DNA of 64,000 nucleotides from JBBWZH01 sp035544115 (GTDB lineage Bacteria; Actinomycetota; Actinomycetes; Mycobacteriales; CADCTP01), in the NCBI GenBank assembly GCA_963714145.1, contig OY970235.1, forward strand, positions 1,860,001 to 1,924,000, given 5' to 3'. Below, in pieces: positions 12,001 through 21,000 of the stretch (the stretch's first letter is position 1; the number at the start of each line of letters is the position of its first letter). The position numbers and the translations under genes are program-made. Under the pieces are notes generated by a model. The model searched no databases, was not told the DNA's origin, and was given only the letters and a program-made list of their open reading frames with translations.

Positions 12001-15000
12001 GACGGGGTACCGCAGCCGGAGTTCGGCCCCAAGGGCCGCGGCCGGGGGCAGTGGCTGCTGCATAGCGCCCCGGCCGGGGACGGTACGGCCGTGTCCGCGC
12101 CGAAGCGGCTCGGCGCGGACCTGGTCTCCGCGCTCGCCACCGCTCGCGTAGTGCCGGCGCAGGGGGGACGGGGGCAGGCGAGTTGGACCCGCCCGGCTGG
12201 CCAGCTCGATGCCCCGTACCGGTGGGGGGTGAACGCGTCAGCGCGCCGGGCCGGAGCGTCCAGACGGTCCGGCGTGGGTCCCGGCCCGAGCGACCTGCCC
12301 GGGGCCGGCAGCGGGCCGACGTACCGGACGGGCTCCGCGAGGGACCCATCGGAGGCGCCGGGACGGTTCCTGCCCTCCGAGCAACAACTGGAACGGCTGA
12401 CCCGCCTCGGGCTGATCCCGGTGCCGGCCGAGGCCGGTGGCAACTGCTTCTTCGAGTCGCTGCTGTCGGTGGCCGCGGACGAGGTCGCCGAACGGATCAA
12501 CGCATTCGCCACGGACTTGAGCGTCGCTGAGGGCTTGCGGGACGGCCTGCATAGCGTCACCGCCGAAGAGCTGCGAACCCCGACCCTGGAGACGATCGGC
12601 TTGGTGCGGCGGGTCATGTCCCGCTTGTTCCGGGTCGACTACCGCGAGCACCAGGCGTGGTACGACGCCATGCTCTGGACACCCGAGGTGCCCGGCGCGC
12701 CCGTGCGACCCGACCCGCAGGGATTCGCGGACCAGATCGCGACGTTCGGACTCTGGGACACCGCGTACGGCGACCGCTGGACGCAGCTTGCCGCGCGCCT
12801 CTTCCGGGTCAGCCTGCGCCTGATCAACGACGACGGCAGCGTTCAGTCCCTCGGCGACGTTCCGGGCCGCCGGGAGCGCTTCGTGATACGGGTGAACTTC
12901 CCGGCCGGCGTCGCTCACTATCTCGCCACCCGCCCTTATGCCGACGCCACCGACCTCATCACCGAACACACCCCGCTGCCAGCGGCGATGGGCACCTTCA
13001 GGCAGCTCGTGCAGGGCTTCCACGGTCTCCAAACCCGCATGGCCACCCGCGGCATCCAGCCCCCGGCGGAGCTGCGCGTGCTGCACAACCACGTACAGGA
13101 CCTCATCGCCTACGTCAGGGCGGATCCGGCGCTGACCGCGAGCACGCGCGGCGAGCCGTCGAGCGAGGACGCCCGGCGGCGCCTGCTCCTCCAACTCGCC
13201 GCCACGGTCGACCTGCATGAGCAGTTCGCCGGGCGACTCGTCGCCTGGGAGGGGACGATCCGGCCACCGTCGCCGCAACTGCCGCAGGCACCGGAGCCGG
13301 CACCCGCGTCGGCGGGCGAAGCCGAGCAACGGGGCGGGGTCGCGCCGGCCCCGGCATTGCCCGCGCCGCCGGTGCCGGTAGCAGCCGTAGCGCAACTGGG
13401 CGACCTGCTCACGACGCCCGCGGGCAACCCGATCAGCCAGCTGGACGGCACGACGTACGAGGTCCAGCTTCCCGGCGCCGCGGCTCTGACGCCGCGCATC
13501 CTGATCTCGGCGGGCGACCTCTTCGAGCAGCCGACGGAGGCAATCGTCGACCTTGCCGTCGACAGCCTGCAGGGCGGGGGGCCGCTCTCCCGCAGCATCG
13601 CCGAGCAGGGCGGGCGGGCCTATCTCAGCCACCGCGAGTGGCAGATCGATACCGCGATCGAGTCGGCGCTGCGCGAGCGGAGCGCCTCCGGGCGGGTCGT
13701 CGGAGACGCGATCACCACGCCGTCGTTCGACATCGCCAGATCCGGTGCACGCACGATCACGCACGTGATCCACGCGCTGGCACCGAACGTCCGGCGGCCG
13801 GACCAGCGCGATCCCCGGCTCCTGCACGACGCGGTGTCGAATGCCCTGCGCGAGGCCGACGCGAACTACCTCGGCTCGGTGTCGATACCGCAGTCGCCGG
13901 CCACCGGCATGCCGGACGAGCTGGTGGCGCGGCACACGATGCGGGCCCTGCTGGACACGCCCACCGGCGTCGGCGAGGTGCGGCTCGTGCTGCCCGGTGC
14001 GACACGTCAACAGGCCCTCGAGTTCGCTGACCGGCTGCTCGCCGGAGCGAACGAGCCGCGGCAGCGGGAGCCCGGTGCGACCGACCTTGCCAGCACACGC
14101 GAGGAAGAGCAGGAGAGCGCGGACCAGGCCACGCAGCGTCCGCTCGCCGCCAGCCGGCCGCCGCTGACACCGCTCGACGTCGCAGGGCTGCCGGGACGCG
14201 GGCCGGCCACACCGACGTCACCCACGTCGCTCAAGCAGCCGAGCCCGGTCGCCCGCCCCACGCGGCGGGCGGTGCGGTTCTCCGAACTCGACGAGCGTTC
14301 GGCCGAGGCCGCTCGGCGGCGGGTGGAGCCGGCGGAGCCGGTCGGCCAGGACAGGCGCGGGGTGGCCGACGAGGCCGACGCCGGCGCGGTCTTCGCGCCG
14401 CCGGCGTACACGGTGCACGGGACGGTCGGGCCGCACACCTCCGAGCCGGTCGACGCCAGGCTGCTGACCGCGGTGCGCACGATGGTGTTGGCGCAGATAC
14501 CGGGCCGCCTGCACGTGGAGGTGAACCCGACCCTCGACAGTCTGCTGAACGAGCAGACGTTCGACGCCGGCTTCCGGCAGGCGGTGGCCGACCGGCTCGA
14601 GATCGTCCTGCCCACCAGTACCGGCGCGTACGTGGCCGGCGTCGCCCTGGTGCTGGGCGACTGGGCGCAGGTGACCGATCCCCGCGGCAGGGTCCTCGAT
14701 CTGGACCGGCACGGGAACCTGCGCCGGCAGCCGGGGAAGAGTGAGATCCGGGTCAGGCAGGTGGACGAGTTCGCCGACCCCGTCGGCTCGTCGCGGGACT
14801 ACGCGGTCAACGCCGGCCTGACGTTCGGTGTCAACCCGTCCCACGGGGTGGTGGGCCGAGACCCCCTCACCTCGGCGAACGGCACGGTGACCGAGGTCGC
14901 ACCGCTGCTGGACGCGAGCAGAGGTCGCAACGCGACCACCGGGGTCAGCACGGCCCGCTACGTGAAGGGGTCCTCCTACCGGGCCGTGGACTTCCTGTAC

Positions 15001-18000
15001 GACGTCGCCGCCGTCGTCTCGGTGTGGAAGCCGGGCGCCGCCGACACCGGCCAGGCCAGCCTCCTGCGCGGCGCGCTCCTCGTGCGGTACGCGCGCGAGG
15101 CCACCCGCCGGATCCGCCGCCCCGACGGCATGACCACCGGCATCGACTCCGCCGGATGGAGCCGGCTCACCGGGACGGCCGAGACGAGCACCGAAGAGAT
15201 CGTCCAGCGGTACGAGGAGCTCCAAGCCGCGCGGTCCGGCACAGCCGGGGCCGAGCCCGAAGCACCCTTCCGGCCGCCGAGCCTGGAAGGCGCCATCGAG
15301 CTGGTCGAGCAACCGGAGCCCGGGGTGATCGACATCGGGCCGGTGCAGCCGCAGCAGGCTCCGCCGGAGGACGGGTCGCCGGTGTCGGCGGGGCGGGCCA
15401 CGGAGGACAACGGGGCGGAGCCGGACCGGCGCTCCAGCTCGTCGGAGATCGCCGAGGTTCCGCCTGCGGACGGTAGCCTCCTCGGCCGGCTCCGCCGCGG
15501 GCGCGGGCTCCCGGCCGGCGGCCGGCTGCCGCGGCGGGGCGATCCGCAGGCGGTGCCGCGGACGTCGTGGGTCGAGGCGGTGACCGACGCGGACGCATTC
15601 CGCCAGGCCGTCTTCGGCGTGCTGGACCCCGCGCTGACCGTCCCCGGGTCGGAGAGCTACCAGGCGCTGTCCGCGTTCACCAGCGTCAACACGCTGCACG
15701 GCGGGCTGCACCGGATGCAGTTCGGCGTGCTGTCCCCGGTGCTGTTCGCCCGGGACTCGCTCGGGCGGCTGCACCGGGACGTGGTCCTGGTCACCGCCGA
15801 GCTGCTCGACGGCGAGTTGGACCGGGAGCACCAGTACGACGACTTCACCCGGGTGGACACCGAGGACGTCTACCTCAGCAGCGGCGGCGCACCGGTGACT
15901 CTGACCGACGCGCTGAACACCCGTGGCGCGCTGGGCGTGGCGTTGGCCAAGGGCCCCAAGTTCGCCGCCGGGCTGTCGGAGGCGCTCGGCTGGCGGCGGG
16001 CGGTGTCGCAGACCCGCCCCGGGCCGTTCGCCGGCGCGGTCCAGTTGTTCAAGTGGAAGTTCACCGGCGAGCCGCAGTCCCAGAGCGCGCATCCGGTCAT
16101 CTACCGCGCCTACAGCGTGGCCACCGGGCGGCGGCAGACGGCGCAGGGCGGTGCGGTGATCCGGTGGCTGTGGCGGGACGCGGCCTCGCACCCCACGCTG
16201 GCCGACCAGTTCGACCGCAACCCAGCGCCGCGGCGGCCACCCGCGCAGCCGTGGCTGCCGGCGGTGCGAGACATGCACGAACGCCACGAGCGGGAAATCG
16301 CCGAGGACCGGGAGACGGCGGAGCGCAACCGGCGGCGGGCCGCGGCGTTGGGCCCGGAGGGCCAGCGGTGGGCGGCCGAGCAACTCGCGGCCCGGGAAGC
16401 CGCGCGGCGCCGGGATCCGCACCGGATGCTGCTGATGCCGGAGACGTACGGCGGGTGGCTGCCCGCGTTCAGCCGGGTGAGCCGCTGGGGTGACGACGTC
16501 AACCGGGTGCTGGAACGGACCGTGGAACTGATCCTGGGGGCCTTCCCGGCCTACCTGCCCGGGATAGGGCTGGCCGGCGAGGCTGTCGCGCCGGGGCAGA
16601 GCCGGCTCCGGTTCGGTCCGGAGTGGACGGAGGGCTTCGGCAACCTGCTGGCGCTGTGGGGCGCGCTCAGCCCGGAGGAGCTGGCCGGCCGGCTGCACAA
16701 GATGGTCGGCGGCGGGGACGAGATCGTGCTGCGCGCACCGCGCCGGCTGGCTGGTACCGAGTTCGCCGATCGGCACCTGGTGCTGCGCCTGAAGGCGACC
16801 TTCGACCGCAGGGAATTCCGCTACCGCAGGTCGCTGGCCGGCCAGATGGAGGTCTACTACGGCAACTCCTGGGACCTGGTCGGCTCCACCTCCCGCTCGA
16901 ACTCGTGGACCGTCGACCCGCTCAACATCTCGTTCACCCGCAACTTCGTGGCGACGACGGTCGGCGTCCGCGGTATCACGCCGAGCCTGCAGCCCCGGCT
17001 GTCCTGGTCGCACACCCGCACCGAGGCCGCCGGTTTCGGCGCCGGCGGAGCGATCGGCGGCGGCTCCGACTGGATGGCCGAGTTCGACGGAGCCTTCACG
17101 TTCGACATCAGCCTCGAGGAGGTGCGCCCGCACCGGGAGACCCCGCGGATCCCTGGCGGCTTCCCCGACCTCGAGGCCGGGCCGCCGCAACCCGACGCGG
17201 ACCAGCCCGGTCGGTCCGCCGTGCGGTCGACGACCGTACGGGTACCGACGAGCGTTCTGGTCACCGAGGACCTGGCACACGAGGTCGTGGCGCCGGCCGC
17301 GGGCGACCCGCCATGGAACTCCCTGGGCTACCTGGAGAGCCTGCCGCTGCAGCAGATCCCGACCGGCATGCTGTACCGGCTGCCGCACCGGTCCACCCTC
17401 GGCGATCTGGCCGGTGGCCAGCCGTGGACGCCCGATCCGACCAGCGGCACGCTCGCCGAGCGGGTGCCGCCGCAGGGCGCCTTGTACGTGGTGGACACCT
17501 CGGGCGTGCTGCGCCACATCACCGCCGCGCTGGCCCGGCTGGGCGTGCAGTCGCTCTCGGCGCAGGAGCGCATCGACCTGCTGGCGCAGGTGAACTCACT
17601 CGGCCAGCGCTTCCGCGACCACGTCAACCTACCGCGCCAGCTGTGGCGGACCAGGCTGGCCTGGGGGCCCCGGTCCAGCACCATGGTCGAGATCAGGGTT
17701 CGGGCCCGGCTGGACCGGATCGACCCCATCGGCGAGACCGACCACGCGTACCGCTACCTGCACGCGGCGGCGACCGCGCAGCTGCGCCGCTCGTGGGCCA
17801 CGGACAAGATCGCGCCCTCGATCGGGCTGAACGTCCCGGTGCCGGTGACCACGAACGTGGGCGGCACCGACGTGGTAACCCCGCTGAGCTTCTCCGCGCG
17901 GCTCAACTGGAGCAACCCGCGCACCTCCCAGCAGCAGACCGCCGGCACCGCGGACCGGGTGGAGATCGACATCGGCCGCCAGTTCTGGGGCGACCTGCAT

Positions 18001-21000
18001 GTCGAATGGGAGCTCGAGGTCCGGCTGTGGGACGGGAGCGACCCGTCCATCCCGTGGTTGGCGCCCGCCGAGGTCGCGGACCCGACCGTCCAGCGTGCAC
18101 TGTCCACAGTGGCCGCTCGGGGGCTGGTGCTGATGCCGCGGCACCACGCCGTGGACCGCGGGTTGGTCGCCAGCACGGGCCACAACGGCGCACCGGACCC
18201 GCGTAGCTACCCGGGAGCGGCCTCGTCCCGTGGCTGGGAGGTGCTGGCGCAGAGCACCAAGGGTGGTGACCCGTGGGCGCTGCAGCGCCGACCGGAGGAG
18301 TTGCGCCCCGGGTTCCGGCTGCCACCGGTGAACGCCCTGCGCGACGGCTTCGGCCACGGTGTCGTGCTGGCGACGCCGGAGCTGGGCGAGCTGCACGAAG
18401 CCGTCATGACCACCGTGCACGCCGGCTACTCCGCTGAGCTGGCCGCCGCGATCGAGGGTGAGCTGGGGAAGATCACCACGCTGGCCGGCACTCGCGGGCT
18501 GCTCGAGGACATGCTCGGCGGGATCACGGTGCTGATCCCGCACCACCAGCTCGGCGTCGGCTGGCTCGTCCGCATGAGCATCAGAGCCGCTGTGCTCAAC
18601 CCCCAGTACGCCGGGCCCAAGCCGAGCCCGTCGGTGGTGGAGCGGAAGAACGTCGCCGCACAGGCCCACCAGGTCGACCGTGGCGCCAGCACGAGCATGA
18701 ACCTGACCGGCCAGGCCAGCTATGCCAGGAACGTCACCCTCGACCCGGATCCCGCGAACCGGCCGGACCCGGGCACGCTCAACGAACTCGACGTGTCCGC
18801 GGGCGCGACCGGCAGCCGTACCAGCGGCCACTCCCAGTCGGCCCGCACCGAGTATCAGGAGAGCTTCGGGCTGCTGAGCATCACGCAACCGGAGCGCATC
18901 CGCCTCGACGTCGAGTTCACCGTGGAGTTCGAGCACGTGTGGGCGCCGCTCGGGGTGCTCAACCTGGCGTCACTCACGCTGCTGCGCGGCTACGGCGCGC
19001 TCCCCCCGGTGGTGCGCATGCAGCGGGGCTCGTTGCTGCTCGGCTTCCCCATCCAGCTCACCCGGCTGGACCCGCGGGCGGCGGTGGCGGAGATCGACGA
19101 CAGTGACGACGCTCCGACACCCGGCGGCACCCTGAAGGCGCGTACCGTCGTGCGGCGCGCGTTGCGCGCCGTACAGGCCGGCCTGGACCCACATCCGCTC
19201 CGCCGCACCGAATACCCGCTCATCCCCGAAACGCTCGAACCGGGCGTCGGCCTGGACACCGTGCGACGGGGCATCAGGCTCGGCCCGACCAGCGAGTCCG
19301 AAGTGGACCTCCGGGCCGAGGTGGACCTGGAGAGCGTCGCGGAGCTGCCCCGGCTGCGCGCCGCGGCGAAGACCCTGCTCGGCGGCAGCGGACCGGTGAG
19401 CGCGATCCTGACCCGGCTGTTCGGCGACCGCTACCGGCAGGACCCGTCGTGGCAAGGCAGTACGTTCCGCCAGCAGCACCGGATCGACACGGCCCTGACG
19501 CACAGCTACCTCATCCGGAATGTGCTGTCGATGCTGCACGGCGACGGGCACACCGTGCCGATTCCCCGCGACGGCTGGCTGTGGGACGCCGACGGCGAGC
19601 TGTCCATCGCGGTCGACATCCTCCAGGTCGACCCCATCGACTACGACCCCAGAACCGGCGTGACGCTCGACCAGACGCTGACGAAGGACTTCGAGCGGCA
19701 CGCCACCGGTACCGGCTACACCCGCAACTTCTCGCACGCCGTCAACCCCGCGGTCACCGTCACTCCCAGGCTCCGCGACAACGTCGAGTCGCTGCCGACG
19801 CTCCCGTCCGGCCAACTGGACACCCGGACGCTCGGCACTGTCGGGGTGCCGTTCACGCTGTCCGGCTCCCGCACGATCGGCACGTCCAGCACCGTGACAG
19901 CGCCCCGGGCGCAGCTCGAGCGCGGCGACAAGACCACCGGCCGCGACTACACCCGCCTCGCCGCGAACCGGGTCATCTGGTGGTTCTCCTACCGCCCGGC
20001 GATGGACCAGCCGGCCACGGTCGTCGGCGTGCAGATCGACGACGAAGCCGTGCTGCTGTGGGCACCACGGGGGCAGGTCAGCGAGATACTCGACCGCCTC
20101 GACGACATTCGGGAGCGGCCGGGCGGCTCCCGGGCGTGGCCCGAGGTGAGGCCGGCGGAGGTGAGCCCGCCGGAGGCGAGCCTGCCGGAGACGGCCCTGG
20201 AGACCGCGCGGGTGCGCTCCCGCCCGCAGTCGTTCGCGGGCAGGAGAGGCTCACTCCCGCCGCCGGTCGACCGGAAGGCCGCGCTGCTGAGCGAGATCGA
20301 GCGCCTGCACGAGAAGTTCGAGGAGGTGCCGGGGGACCAGGCGTCAGCGGACGAGGCGCCACGGGACCAGGAGTCGGACGAGCTGCCGGAGGAGATCCAG
20401 CGGGAGCGCTTCCTGCTCGACGCGGTCAGAGCGGCGCGGGAAGCCGGCGCGGCGGAGGTGGACCGGACCGCCGAGCCGGTCGTCCGGGCCCGTACCAGGC
20501 TCAACCGCGCCGCCCAGCGGCTGGCCGCGCTGCGGTTCGACGACACGCAGCGGGTCAACGGCCTCAGCGACGAGCAGCTCGCCGATCTCGAGGGCCGGTT
20601 GCGGGCGCTGGACAACGCCGCCACGAGGCTCACCAACGACCTGGCGGCGGTCGAACGGCGACTGCGCAGAACGGCGGCACCAGAGCCGATCAGGCGCGAC
20701 ATCGCTCAGCTCAGGCAGGAGCTCGCAACGCTCGACCAGGAACGGGATGCGCGCGGCGAAGGCCGAAGGTACCTCCGGCAGGCGCTGACCGGCGCCATTG
20801 CGGCCGGCGTCGACGTGGGCGACCTCCGCGCCGACCTCGACGACGCGGTGGACCGCGCGGACGACGCGACCCGGCAGGGAATCAGTGCGCGGGCCGAGAC
20901 CTCGGACGTCGACCACGTCGACGTGTGGTCGGCGCACCAGCACGTGCCCGTCCTGCGCGAGGAACTCGACGCACTGCGCCACCTCAACGCCGAGATCGCC

